From the NCBI GenBank assembly GCA_009840545.1, contig VXNM01000010.1, positions 528,617 through 592,616 on the forward strand: a stretch of DNA of 64,000 nucleotides, given 5' to 3'. Positions 1 to 8,941 of the stretch are shown here, piece by piece (the stretch's first letter is position 1; each line of letters opens with the position of its first letter). Source of the stretch: Gammaproteobacteria bacterium. GTDB taxonomy: Bacteria; Pseudomonadota; Gammaproteobacteria; Pseudomonadales; Azotimanducaceae. Made by a program: the position numbers and the translations under genes. The notes under the pieces are model-generated. The model saw only the letters and a list, made by a program, of their open reading frames with translations, was not told the DNA's origin and ran no database searches.

Positions 1-2391
1 TACGGAAATTGTTTGGCTTCCCCCTTCCGAGAAGTTGCGAAGCTGTGTGAGATTCAAAATGTCGAGACGGTCAAGATCGGCATAGATGATGCGACCATCG
101 GGCGCCGTACCTGTCGGTTGAGTCTCGTCCAAATTCGTCTGGGCAAGATTGCGCCACAAGAACCCGTTGTTGGTTTGCGTTCGTAGATACTGAAGCACCA
201 ACGTGTAGTCGCTTCCCCAGTCAAGGTCGCCCAGGGAAAGGTCGAACGTGTGGTCTATTCGAAGAGATATCTTCCAATCCGAAGGAACTTCGAAGTCCTC
301 CGAAATTACGTCGATGGGAACGCCCGCCGTTGCGCTACCGACGCGACTCAACAATTCCGCAGGAACTTCCAGAGGATTGACGTCTTGGGCGTTGCTAAGT
401 CGAGCAAATACTGTTGGGATTTGAAAAATATTTGAGGTCCAAACTTTCGGATCCCCACCGGAAAACAGTCCAAGACCGCCTGTTACAACTGTATCAGGCA
501 ACCCGGTCCACCTTAAGCTCGCCCTCGGAAGGAAGACCGAGAGTCCATCCAGATTCGCATCGCTACGGATCCCGTAGGTTTGTTGGAGTTCGCTGCTGTA
601 GGTCGGTTCATCGTCTTGTATGTACCTTTCCCATCTTGCGCCAACGGTCAGCTCAAAATCGGGCCATGGTTCGAAAATGTCCTGGCCGAAGAATGTCTGC
701 TTTGTGTACCCCCAAGCTGCCGCACCGTCGTCTGCATTGTTGGTCACTGTGTTTACGTAGTCGACTCTTGCGGTTCGAGATTCAAGGCCCGGATAACCAA
801 AGAATAAAAACCTGCCCGCAGAACTCGGAACAAACAAGTTGAACAAGTCAAAGGTCTCGATCTCGATACCCCCTCGAATGATGTGTTCGTTGTAGACGTA
901 GTCCACCGCCGCATAGATTTGCAAGCGCTGGTCGTCATATGCGTTCGCGTGACGAAATCTGTCGCAGCCAGCGGTCAAGCTAACCCTTCCCGTCAACAGT
1001 CCTTCAAGCGGCGTCCCTTCAAGTTGCGAACCGTTGATGCTGCTGATCTCCATTGCACCAACACCTCTGCCCGCTCGGCAATTCTGTCCTCGGGAAAAGT
1101 TCTTGTTGTTGATGCGTATCGTTGACGATGCCAGTTCGGACCAGTCGGAGAAGAGCTGTATCGTAGTGGAATCGAGGTCAACTGGCACGTCGATCCAAGC
1201 GGATTCCAGTCGCGATGAGCTGACGGATGTGCTGGTCTCCTTGGTGATCTGGTGCGTCAGTGAGAGTCTATGCATCTCATTGATATTCCAGTCGAACTTT
1301 ACAAGCGTCCGATCAGACGTAACGGGTGTCGAAGCAACATCGGGACGTGATCCCGGGTCGTAGCCGTAGATATCCCGGATTACCCCTTGCAACGCATCGA
1401 AAAATCCGGGTTGTATCCCGTTATTGGAGTCGTACTGTGCAAAGTCGACGCTCTCTGTCGACTCAAACTGGTCAATGGACAAAAAGAAAAATATTTCGTC
1501 AGCAACAATGGGCCCGCCGATCGTCAATCCAAGTTCCTTCTCGTCAAAGGTGCCCGGGCTGTACGTTCGGTCACCGTCGTACTTGTCCCCGATATGTCCG
1601 TCGTTCTGGAAGTAGTAGAAAAACGAACCATCCCAATCGTTTGCACCCGACTTCGTCGTGATGTTCACGAGACCACCAGTGAATCCCGATGCGCTAGCGG
1701 AATAGTCCGTCGCCACAAGTGAGACCGACTCGATAGCGTCCAGATTTACGGGGGATCGTTCAGTTGCGTAGGTGTTGGATCCCAGACCGAAATCGTCCTG
1801 TTGCAACGAGCCGTCTATCGCCAAACCATTGAAACGAGGATTGATTCCGGCAACCGAGAGATTGCCTTCTCCCGATGAATGTGCCAATGGATCTCGGAGC
1901 AAGGTCTTGATGGCATCGCGCTCACCTGCTGGCTGGTTTTGCAAGTCATCCGACGTGAACGCGGAACCCAGTCCATTGTTGAGCAAGGTGTCCAATCCTG
2001 GTCGAACCTCGGTGACTACCACATGTTCCATTTCCGATGTGGAACTGAGTGCAATGTCGGGGCCCGCTTGATTGCCGGGTTTTAAGTAGCCTGCGGCGAC
2101 CTCAGCTTTTTCATACCCTTCAGCCGAGATGTGCAGAACGTAGGGACCACCAACACGTAGGCCGCTTTGATAAAAGGCTCCATTGGTGCCCGACTTAGCT
2201 CTTGCTGTAGTACCCGATGGTTCGTGAACTATTACGATGTCCGCGCCTTCAATCGATGCGCCTTGCGAATCTTTCACGAAGCCGTTGATGGAAGAGGATG
2301 TCGCTGCAAGCGACGACTGCGCCAGAAACAACACCACTACCCAACAGAGCAAGGAGGCTTTTGCACAGAGTTTGAGAAAACCAGATTTCAT
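1..2391 (-). CDS. Oar-like TonB-dependent outer-membrane receptor, 3' end cut by window edge
   Basis: The minus frame stays open from an ATG at 2391 to base 1 (797 codons) with no stop, so only the N-terminal part is present. GAGGT lies just upstream of the ATG. The start reads MKSGFLKLCAKASLLCWVVV, a signal peptide ending near SLAA. A carboxypeptidase-regulatory-like beta-sandwich follows at about residues 31-115 (GAFYQSGLRVGGPYVLHIS). Then comes a plug with the Oar-type core SVAGINPRFNGLAIDG and QDDFGLGSN (about 125-235), and the start of a beta-barrel rich in aromatic strands. Known family: Oar proteins are large outer-membrane TonB receptors with this N-terminal domain, and most have an unknown ligand. 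The substrate cannot be read from the sequence. It is the first gene upstream of the symporter on the same strand, separated from it by a hairpin. Confidence 0.9.
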   Translation of the reverse strand, partial: MKSGFLKLCAKASLLCWVVVLFLAQSSLAATSSSINGFVKDSQGASIEGADIVIVHEPSGTTARAKSGTNGAFYQSGLRVGGPYVLHISAEGYEKAEVAAGYLKPGNQAGPDIALSSTSEMEHVVVTEVRPGLDTLLNNGLGSAFTSDDLQNQPAGERDAIKTLLRDPLAHSSGEGNLSVAGINPRFNGLAIDGSLQQDDFGLGSNTYATERSPVNLDAIESVSLVATDYSASASGFTGGLVNITTKSGANDWDGSFFYYFQNDGHIGDKYDGDRTYSPGTFDEKELGLTIGGPIVADEIFFFLSIDQFESTESVDFAQYDSNNGIQPGFFDALQGVIRDIYGYDPGSRPDVASTPVTSDRTLVKFDWNINEMHRLSLTHQITKETSTSVSSSRLESAWIDVPVDLDSTTIQLFSDWSELASSTIRINNKNFSRGQNCRAGRGVGAMEISSINGSQLEGTPLEGLLTGRVSLTAGCDRFRHANAYDDQRLQIYAAVDYVYNEHIIRGGIEIETFDLFNLFVPSSAGRFLFFGYPGLESRTARVDYVNTVTNNADDGAAAWGYTKQTFFGQDIFEPWPDFELTVGARWERYIQDDEPTYSSELQQTYGIRSDANLDGLSVFLPRASLRWTGLPDTVVTGGLGLFSGGDPKVWTSNIFQIPTVFARLSNAQDVNPLEVPAELLSRVGSATAGVPIDVISEDFEVPSDWKISLRIDHTFDLSLGDLDWGSDYTLVLQYLRTQTNNGFLWRNLAQTNLDETQPTGTAPDGRIIYADLDRLDILNLTQLRNFSEGGSQTISV

Positions 2392-2594
2392 TCGTACCTC
2401 GAAGAATACGGGTGGAAGAAGATCAAGGGCAATGATTGCTGACCTTTGTGAAGATTTCGTTACCCTAGAAAGAAGAGTGCAGGAACCCAAGCACACCAAA
2501 CAGAGAGTCGGTAGCGCCCTCGAGACACAATCTCAATCGATCGGAATGATTGCAATGCAGCAACATTGCAGCGAAGCGGGCTCCTATTGAGCTT

Positions 2595-2622
2595 GAGAGC
2601 ACCGGGCGAACCCAGTGCTCTC
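2595..2622 (-). terminator. Hairpin downstream of the symporter gene
   Basis: Read on the minus strand, GAGAGCAC and GTGCTCTC pair perfectly. Inside them are a G-T wobble and GGG/CCC closed by a TTCG tetraloop, giving a 12-base-pair stem. It sits 24 bases past the symporter stop. No T-run follows, so it may act as a 3' stabiliser or a weak intrinsic terminator separating the symporter from the receptor gene. Confidence 0.6.
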
Positions 2623-2645
2623 GTTATCCCTCAGCTAATTTTAGG

Positions 2646-4013
2646 CTAAGCAGCTTCCGCAGATTCCTCTGAACCCGATTTGCGGATTTCTGGCAGTTCC
2701 TCGCCTTCTGTACTGGCAACCAGGGCTGTGATGCACAGGTCGCTCGTTACGTTGGTGGACGTTCGGCACATATCCAAGACTCGGTCCGTTACGAGAATAA
2801 TTGCCAACCACTCCGCCGGAAGTCCAACAGCTGGAAGAATGATTGCGATCGCCACCAGACTTGCCGATGGAATGCCTGCCACACCGATCGAGGTGAGTAA
2901 CGCAAGCAATACAACGGTCAACTGCTGCCCGATACCAAAATCCGTTCCGGTCGTGGCCGCATAAATTTGCGCAATGAAAACTACCACGACGCATTCGTAG
3001 AGTGCTGTTCCGTCCATATTCACGGTCGCACCAAGCGGCAATACGAAACTCTTCACTCGATTTGAAACGCCGGCATCTTCCGCACTCTTGATTGTCACTG
3101 GCAGAGTTGCAGCAGATGATGCCGTCGAGAATGCCGTAAGTTGTGCCTTTACGATCTTGCCGTAATACGTAACGGGGTTGATGCCTCCCACGAACCAAAG
3201 CAACGCCGGCAGCCATACGAAGAAGTGAATTACGAGCGCTAGGAACACCGTCAGGAAGAACCAGCCCAACGCTCCTAAAATTTCGGGGCCCGAAATGATG
3301 AGCACTTTCGAAACCAATGCAAACACTCCAATTGGCGCGAATCTCATAATCCACATGGTGATATTGATCATCACGTCGTATATGCCGTTCCAAACGTTGT
3401 TCATCGTCTCCCGAGTATCCCCCTTAAGCCGCGACATGAAGAATCCGAACACCGCCCCAAAAAATATGATTGCCAAGAGATTTCTCTCGTTGGACGCGGC
3501 AACTAGGATGTTGGGAGGTATGGCGCGCTTAATGATCTCCACCAGCCCTACCGTGCTGTCGACACCGGTTTCTTTCTGAACATCTGAGATTCGGTTTTCC
3601 AAGTCTGTCTGCTCATCGGAGGTCTCAATGCTTGCAACCAACTCTTGAGCGTCTTCGGCGTTCATGTTTCCGGGCTGAAAGATGTTCACCAACAACAATC
3701 CCGTAAAGATTGCAATGAATCCTGTTAGTACATAAAACCCAACAGTTTTTGCACCAATTCGACCAAAAGCTTCACCGCCAGCCATGTTTGCGACACCAAC
3801 GACTACCGCGGCAAGAATGAGAGGCACAACGATCATTTTCAACGCGTTGACAAACAGGCTTCCGAAAAATCCAAAGATGTCCGTGAGCGGTACGCCGAAA
3901 ATGTTCGATTCGGTAGTTGCAAAGAATGCGACTATGCCTGCAAGCACCAAAGCAACCAATATTTGCCAATGCAGGTTTTTTGCGCCGAAAAAGTCTCTGA
4001 AGAAATCTCCCAT
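2646..4013 (-). CDS. Dicarboxylate/amino acid:cation symporter (DAACS/SDF family)
   Basis: 455 residues, a polytopic inner-membrane transporter. The family uses a Na+ or H+ gradient to import C4-dicarboxylates, glutamate or aspartate. Visible family features are the serine-rich re-entrant loop (FSTASSAATLPVTI), the NMDGTALYECV helix that binds cation and substrate, and the late helical segment DRVLDMCRTSTNVTSD that carries substrate-binding residues. Eight or more hydrophobic segments span the protein. I start at ATG 4013 because AGAGGAG lies 10 bases upstream. A TTG three codons earlier would sit almost on top of that ribosome site. A soluble insertion between the early helices (about residues 110-150, rich in E, D and T) is longer than in GltP. 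Exact substrate is not inferable. A perfect palindrome lies in the leader. Confidence 0.9.
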   Translation of the reverse strand: MGDFFRDFFGAKNLHWQILVALVLAGIVAFFATTESNIFGVPLTDIFGFFGSLFVNALKMIVVPLILAAVVVGVANMAGGEAFGRIGAKTVGFYVLTGFIAIFTGLLLVNIFQPGNMNAEDAQELVASIETSDEQTDLENRISDVQKETGVDSTVGLVEIIKRAIPPNILVAASNERNLLAIIFFGAVFGFFMSRLKGDTRETMNNVWNGIYDVMINITMWIMRFAPIGVFALVSKVLIISGPEILGALGWFFLTVFLALVIHFFVWLPALLWFVGGINPVTYYGKIVKAQLTAFSTASSAATLPVTIKSAEDAGVSNRVKSFVLPLGATVNMDGTALYECVVVVFIAQIYAATTGTDFGIGQQLTVVLLALLTSIGVAGIPSASLVAIAIILPAVGLPAEWLAIILVTDRVLDMCRTSTNVTSDLCITALVASTEGEELPEIRKSGSEESAEAA

Positions 4014-4046
4014 GAGAATCAAACTCCTCTGTCCCTTGAGTCGACA

Positions 4047-4068
4047 CCAGTCATCGAACGATGACTGG
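4047..4068. promoter_or_regulatory. Perfect palindrome in the symporter leader
   Basis: CCAGTCATCG and its exact reverse complement CGATGACTGG are separated by two bases. It lies 33 bases upstream of the symporter ATG, so it is either an operator for a dimeric regulator or an RNA hairpin in the 5' leader. No regulator gene is adjacent. Confidence 0.5.
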
Positions 4069-4381
4069 AATCAACAGTTTTTCTCTATCTTCATTAAGCG
4101 TACAACAATCTAGGGCTATTTGTCATAACAATCTTCAACCGAGATTTGTCAGATTTTCTGCCTCTGCCCACGCTTCGGCAGGTGGGCTCTACTCATGTAT
4201 ACAACAAGGGGGGCTTGAAGATGTATAAGCAACCGGTTGACTATACTGATGCTGCATGCGGGCACAACTACCGTATTTCCTCACTGATTTTTGCCAACCA
4301 ACTAAATTCACACTCTATCGCTGCCCAAATTGCCTCAATCTGTCAGAGCTAAATGCTGTGCCAAGTCGCTAAACGTCATTG
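4069..4381. other. Divergent intergenic region between symporter and rsgA
   Basis: It should hold the promoters of both divergent genes. The only structure I see is a 6-base-pair stem, GCCCAC (4166-4171) with GTGGGC (4182-4187). No convincing -35/-10 pair or coding frame was recognised. Confidence 0.4.
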
Positions 4382-5326
4382 ATGTCCAATATTGAGCAAC
4401 TCGGCTGGAACGAAGAATTCGAGGAATCGTTGAGCGACGACGATAGGAGAGCAGGGTCCCAGCCAGCTAGAGTCGTTTCCGAAAATCGGAGAGGAATCGT
4501 TGTAGACGACGGCACTCATGAGCGGTCCGTCTCAAGTCAAGGTCGATGGTTCCACGGCTCGGAAGACCAACGTCCCATCGTTGGAGATTGGGTGCTGCTC
4601 TCTGCAAGGGGCGACAGTGTCGTACGAGTGCTGGACAGAAAGAACAAGCTCCAGCGTATCAGCAAGCGGTCCGGCTCGCCACAAGCTATTGCCTCGAACA
4701 TCGACATCATGTTCATCGTGTTCTCTTGTGATGCCGCCTTCAATGAATCTCGACTTGAACGTTACCTCGCTCTAGGGGAAACATCCGGTGTGGGCCTTGC
4801 CATTGTCTTGACGAAGATCGACCTCTGTAGCGACTACGCTCGCTACATTGAGCGAGCAAACCGAGTAACTTTTGGAATTCCAATCATCCCAGTCAACGCT
4901 TTGGAGCGATCTTTTCTCGATGAAATCATTTCTTCATTTACAGGAGCTCTGACGAGCATCTTCGTAGGGGCGTCCGGCGTCGGAAAGTCCACGCTCATCA
5001 ATACTATGGTCGGATCACAAGTTCAAGACACCCGGGAGGTTCGTACTCGTGATTCAAAGGGACGCCATACCACAACAGCTAGAAACCTAATTCGGCTTCC
5101 ATTCGGAGGCCTTGCAGTTGACGTTCCGGGAACACGCGAGCTTCAATTGGCTTCTAGACCCCCTCACTTGCCACAATCATTTCCCGACATTGAAGAGGCG
5201 ATTCAAAACTGTAGGTTTGCCAGTTGCCGACATACATCGGAACCGGGATGTGCAATACAAAAGGCACTGGAAACTGGCGAGTTCGATGAGCGAAGACTGC
5301 GCAACTACCTTTCGATTGTGGGCTAA
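4382..5326 (+). CDS. rsgA: Ribosome small-subunit-dependent GTPase A
   Basis: 314 residues. RsgA is a circularly permuted GTPase that checks late 30S maturation at the decoding site. The G motifs occur in permuted order: TKID (G4) at 144-147, P-loop GASGVGKS at 196-203, DSKGRHTTT (G2), then DVPG (G3) at 247-250. An N-terminal OB-like beta domain precedes the GTPase. The C-terminal zinc knuckle has C277, C282, H284 and C290 in the family spacing. The ATG at 4382 is preferred over the TTG directly before it, but neither has a clear ribosome site. G3 reads DVPG where many homologs have DTPG. It is divergent from the symporter and convergent with the carboxylase. Confidence 0.93.
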   Translation: MSNIEQLGWNEEFEESLSDDDRRAGSQPARVVSENRRGIVVDDGTHERSVSSQGRWFHGSEDQRPIVGDWVLLSARGDSVVRVLDRKNKLQRISKRSGSPQAIASNIDIMFIVFSCDAAFNESRLERYLALGETSGVGLAIVLTKIDLCSDYARYIERANRVTFGIPIIPVNALERSFLDEIISSFTGALTSIFVGASGVGKSTLINTMVGSQVQDTREVRTRDSKGRHTTTARNLIRLPFGGLAVDVPGTRELQLASRPPHLPQSFPDIEEAIQNCRFASCRHTSEPGCAIQKALETGEFDERRLRNYLSIVG

Positions 5327-5374
5327 CGATAAATCGTTCCCGTAACCGTTCGAGTGAGGGAGCTGTCCTCAACC

Positions 5375-6931
5375 CTATAGTCGATAGGGTCGAGGCGAAT
5401 CGTTTACTTGTGTCTTTAGCACTCGTTGAGCATCCGATACGAACTCGCAAGCGTACGCTCGAGTTTCGCGCGGATCGATGATGTCTTGGCCCGTAGCTTC
5501 CGCAGTGCGAAACGGCGATGCGATAGCGTTCAATCGAGCCTCGATCTCTTTCAGTTTTTCCTCCGGATTCGACGCTGATTCAATCTCCCTTCGATACGCA
5601 GCAGCCGCTCCGCCCGTGATATGCATAGATCCCCATGACGCAGAAGGCCACGCATATCGACGAAACATGCCAGAGGGACGGTGGTGGCATTGCCCTGCCA
5701 CTCCATAGAGTCTTCCTATTACGACTGTGAGCCATGGCATGCGACTTCTACAGGTTGCCGCCACCAACGCGGCACCCGCTCTCTCAATGCCCGCTTTCTC
5801 CGATTCCAAACCCACCATGAACCCAGGTTCATCCGCGAAACTAATGATCGGAAGATGAAACAAGTCGCACAACTCCAACAGGCGAATTACTTTGTTCCCC
5901 GCTGCGACGTCGGTGGCACCACCACTGAACTTTGGGTTATTCGCCATTACTCCAACGGGGTAACCATTCAATCGACCTAACCCCACAACCCTCGCTCGAC
6001 CGTAGCGTGGGGAAATCTCAAAGAAGCTGTCCATGTCGAGTACAGCGTTAACCAGCGAGTGAGTGTTGAAGATCTTTCTTCGATCTCGAGGGATGATCTC
6101 AAGAAGCTTTTCTTCAGCGCGATCCGCTGGGTCATTGCACGGAATACGTGGTGCCATCTCATAGACGTTGGCTGGTAGATAGCTTAGAAAGCGACGCACT
6201 TGTTCGAATGCATCTTCCTCGGTTTCCGCAAGATTGTCGACGGACCCGCTGATTCTCGTGTGAATGTGAGGCCCTCCCAAGTCTTCTTTGGTTATGTCGT
6301 AACCCAATGCTGCCTTTACAACTGGAGGACCTCCCGGAAAGAGTTGAGACGTATCTTTTACCATCACGTTGAAATGCGCCAGGCATGCGTTTACCGCTGG
6401 TAGGCCAGCCACGGATCCCATAACTGCCGAAACCACCGGAACTAAGGAGAATAGTTCTACATCGACGGCTGATCCATGGTTTCCGTCAGGCAAATACGTA
6501 CGTCCCATCTCCTGAAAGCTACGAACGCTTCCGCCCGCAGCATCCAGCAATCGAACGTACGGCAACATCCATTGGCGAGCTCTCTCGTTGGAAGCAGGTT
6601 CTCCTCCCATTCCACCGGAGCCTCCGCCGGATCCGCCGCGTACTGTGAAGTCACCAGCAGTAACTACGACTTTTCGCTCGTCGATCTTAGCCATACCTTC
6701 AACAACTCCGCGAGGCATGAACGAAGTCAATTCGTTGTCCTGTCCGTAACGCGCAGCCCCAGCTAGGGAATAGAATTCCTCGAAACCTCCTGGGTCTACC
6801 AAAGCGTCAATGCGTTCTCGTACAGTTAGTTTCCCTCGTCTGCGCTGACGTTCAATCCCTTCTTGACCGCCCATTTGCTTACGCAATTCACGTCGATGCG
6901 CAATTTCCTTGACTTCTTTCTGCCAGCTCAT
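5375..6931 (-). CDS. Acyl-CoA carboxylase beta (carboxyltransferase) subunit
   Basis: 518 residues, the usual length for biotin-dependent acyl-CoA carboxyltransferase beta chains such as propionyl- or methylcrotonyl-CoA carboxylase. These move CO2 from carboxybiotin to an acyl-CoA. The N-terminal crotonase-fold half contains GKLTVRERIDALVDPG and the glycine-rich FTVRGGSGGGSGG loop. The C-terminal half contains NNPKFSGGATDVAAGNKV and a region like CHHRPSGMFRRYAWPS. The start is ATG 6931 with AGAGGG nearby. No biotin carboxylase or biotin carrier gene is adjacent, so the partner subunit must be encoded elsewhere and the acyl substrate is not assigned. Confidence 0.88.
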   Translation of the reverse strand: MSWQKEVKEIAHRRELRKQMGGQEGIERQRRRGKLTVRERIDALVDPGGFEEFYSLAGAARYGQDNELTSFMPRGVVEGMAKIDERKVVVTAGDFTVRGGSGGGSGGMGGEPASNERARQWMLPYVRLLDAAGGSVRSFQEMGRTYLPDGNHGSAVDVELFSLVPVVSAVMGSVAGLPAVNACLAHFNVMVKDTSQLFPGGPPVVKAALGYDITKEDLGGPHIHTRISGSVDNLAETEEDAFEQVRRFLSYLPANVYEMAPRIPCNDPADRAEEKLLEIIPRDRRKIFNTHSLVNAVLDMDSFFEISPRYGRARVVGLGRLNGYPVGVMANNPKFSGGATDVAAGNKVIRLLELCDLFHLPIISFADEPGFMVGLESEKAGIERAGAALVAATCRSRMPWLTVVIGRLYGVAGQCHHRPSGMFRRYAWPSASWGSMHITGGAAAAYRREIESASNPEEKLKEIEARLNAIASPFRTAEATGQDIIDPRETRAYACEFVSDAQRVLKTQVNDSPRPYRL

Positions 6932-7028
6932 CGGTACCCTCTAAGACTCTCCGCTCGTGAACTTTATTGGTTTCAAGCGTTCTAATTCGGTCTCTTAATC
7001 GATTTCAATTCTCGAATATTAAGAAACT

Positions 7029-7454
7029 ATGTCGTCCCTGATTGTCGGCAACACTTCACTTGCCGCACGTTCACTCTCGTGGAAATTCCATCTCTCGTCA
7101 GGACCTGGCGGGACTAATGCCGCCAAAGTCTCGACGGCTGTCGAACTACGACTCAAAGTGAACGAGGCAAACTTGAAGCCGGATGTGGTTTCGCGTCTAC
7201 GCGAGATTGCCCAGTCACGCATAAATGTGCGGGACGAACTTGTGATTCAAGCCAACAAGCATCGAACGCAGGATAGGAATCGACGGGACGCGCTGGATCG
7301 CTTGGCTACACTGCTCGACAGGGCGCACGAACAACCAAAGACTCGCGTTGCAACACGACCCACTCGTGCCTCCAAGAGAGCTCGCCTAAACCAGAAACGG
7401 CGGAATTCGGAAAAAAAGCAAAGTCGCAGATCGGACAACACGGACCTCGAGTAA
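7029..7454 (+). CDS. arfB: ArfB/YaeJ-like peptidyl-tRNA hydrolase with GGT in place of GGQ
   Basis: 141 residues, the size of ArfB, which enters stalled ribosomes and hydrolyses peptidyl-tRNA. The RF-1 catalytic-domain core is clear (SSGPGGTNAAKVSTAVELR, then HRTQDRNR). The C-terminal tail is basic (TRPTRASKRARLNQKRR), as in the ArfB tail that lies in the mRNA channel. The catalytic motif should be GGQ; here the third codon is ACT, giving GGT at about residue 38. That glutamine is required in characterised members, so the protein may be inactive, altered in role, or carry a sequence error. Its upstream neighbour, the carboxylase, is divergent. Confidence 0.8.
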   Translation: MSSLIVGNTSLAARSLSWKFHLSSGPGGTNAAKVSTAVELRLKVNEANLKPDVVSRLREIAQSRINVRDELVIQANKHRTQDRNRRDALDRLATLLDRAHEQPKTRVATRPTRASKRARLNQKRRNSEKKQSRRSDNTDLE

Positions 7455-7525
7455 CACGCACGATTGCCGTGTAACCAAATTGCATAATTGCGCTTCTTTG
7501 AAATTCGCTTAAACGGGGAAGCAGC

Positions 7526-8725
7526 ATGGTCCAAGGCATGTCAGAAGATCGCCTAAAACGGATCACAAACCACTTGGACGCTTATGTCGAACAAGGCCGA
7601 ATTCCATGCGCTGTTTGCCTTGTCAATCGCCGTGGACGTGAAACCTTCTTTCATGCCGTAGGCAACTGTGATGTCGAAAACAATCGCAAAGTACAGAGAG
7701 ACACGATTTTTCGCATCTATTCCATGACAAAACCCATCACGAGCGTCGCACTAATGATGCTCTACGAACGTGGGAAATTTCAGCTCGACGATCCTGTCTC
7801 GAAATACGTTCCCAGCTGGAAAGACCTTCGGGTCTACGAATCGGGGGAAGGAGACAACATTCAAACACGACCCTCAAAGTCACCAATGACCATCAAGCAT
7901 CTCCTGACGCATACGGCTGGGCTGACCTACGGCTTCATGAACAACCACCCCATCGATTCGCTTTACAGGCGGCGCGGTGTGGAGGGAGGAGGGAGTTCCT
8001 ACACACTAGAGGACATGATGGAGCATCTATCCGGAATACCACTCTTGTACGATCCGGGAACTTTGTGGCGTTATAGCGTTGCAACCGATGTCTGTGGATA
8101 CTTGGTACAACTCTTCGGTGATAGGGATCTTGACGAATTCATCGAGGTTGAAATCTGCTCGCCGCTTGGGCTTGAAGAAACCGGATTTCACGTACGAGAA
8201 GAAAGTGCAGATCGTCTCGCCGCCTGCTATCAACATACACCTGACGGATTTGTGCTGCAGGATGCCTCAGAAGATTCTCGCTACTTACGGCGGCCCACTT
8301 ACTTGTCGGGTGGTGGCGGTATGGTTTCCACGATTGACGAATATCAACGATTTGCGCAGATGTTGCTCAACTACGGCGAGTTTCGAGGAGTGCGCATTTT
8401 GGGGCGCAAAACGGTCGAATACATGGCGTCAAATCATCTCCCTGACAATTCCGACTTGGCAGGTATGGGACAGCCAGTATTCTCTGAAACTAGCTTCGAA
8501 GGAATCGGATTCGGCTTGGGGTTCTCAGTCGTAATCGATCCACCTGCAGCTTCGGTATTGGATTCCAAAGGGGAGTTTGCATGGGGAGGAGCTGCGAGTA
8601 CGTATTTCTGGATAGACCCGGTCGAAAATCTAACCGTAGTGTTTATGACTCAGCTACTACCGTCTTCTGCGTGGCCCATTCGGAGAGAACTCAAGACGCT
8701 CGTCTACCAGTCCCTCGTTGACTAA
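7526..8725 (+). CDS. Serine hydrolase of the class C beta-lactamase / EstB family
   Basis: 399 residues, no obvious signal peptide, so probably cytoplasmic. The SxxK nucleophile motif is S66-M-T-K69 (FRIYSMTKPITS). The Tyr motif is YSVA (about residue 182), where beta-lactamases have YxN. The C-terminal KTG-equivalent is WGG in FAWGGAASTYFW. This pattern fits the PF00144 esterases and transesterases better than true beta-lactamases. GGGGA upstream supports ATG 7526; an ATG five codons later is possible. Substrate unknown. Confidence 0.85.
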   Translation: MVQGMSEDRLKRITNHLDAYVEQGRIPCAVCLVNRRGRETFFHAVGNCDVENNRKVQRDTIFRIYSMTKPITSVALMMLYERGKFQLDDPVSKYVPSWKDLRVYESGEGDNIQTRPSKSPMTIKHLLTHTAGLTYGFMNNHPIDSLYRRRGVEGGGSSYTLEDMMEHLSGIPLLYDPGTLWRYSVATDVCGYLVQLFGDRDLDEFIEVEICSPLGLEETGFHVREESADRLAACYQHTPDGFVLQDASEDSRYLRRPTYLSGGGGMVSTIDEYQRFAQMLLNYGEFRGVRILGRKTVEYMASNHLPDNSDLAGMGQPVFSETSFEGIGFGLGFSVVIDPPAASVLDSKGEFAWGGAASTYFWIDPVENLTVVFMTQLLPSSAWPIRRELKTLVYQSLVD

Positions 8726-8941
8726 CGCATCACCGTAATATTGCTCGGTTTTCCAGCTTATCGCAGTGGTCCGAAACTCAATCAATTCCCACTCAGAAAT
8801 TCCGCCGAGAAACAATTTTCGCTATCATAGGCGCCTGCACGGTGGTGCATCCCGTTCGCCATTTTCCTCTCGAACGCACCAAGAACTGAGCACAACACTA
8901 GTCCATTCCCTTGTAAACAAAGCACCGGAGATTGCTTGAAA

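Noticed and set aside
250..2590. Several plus-strand open frames of 60-140 codons
   Set aside because: They lie antisense to the continuous receptor frame on the minus strand and show no family features.
4146..4352. 68-codon plus-strand frame before rsgA
   Set aside because: No ribosome site, no domain, and it crosses the stem at 4166-4187; treated as intergenic.
8821..8870. Sigma-54 promoter before glnII
   Set aside because: A TGCACG...TGCA stretch is present, but the obligatory GG at -24 and GC at -12 spacing is not met.
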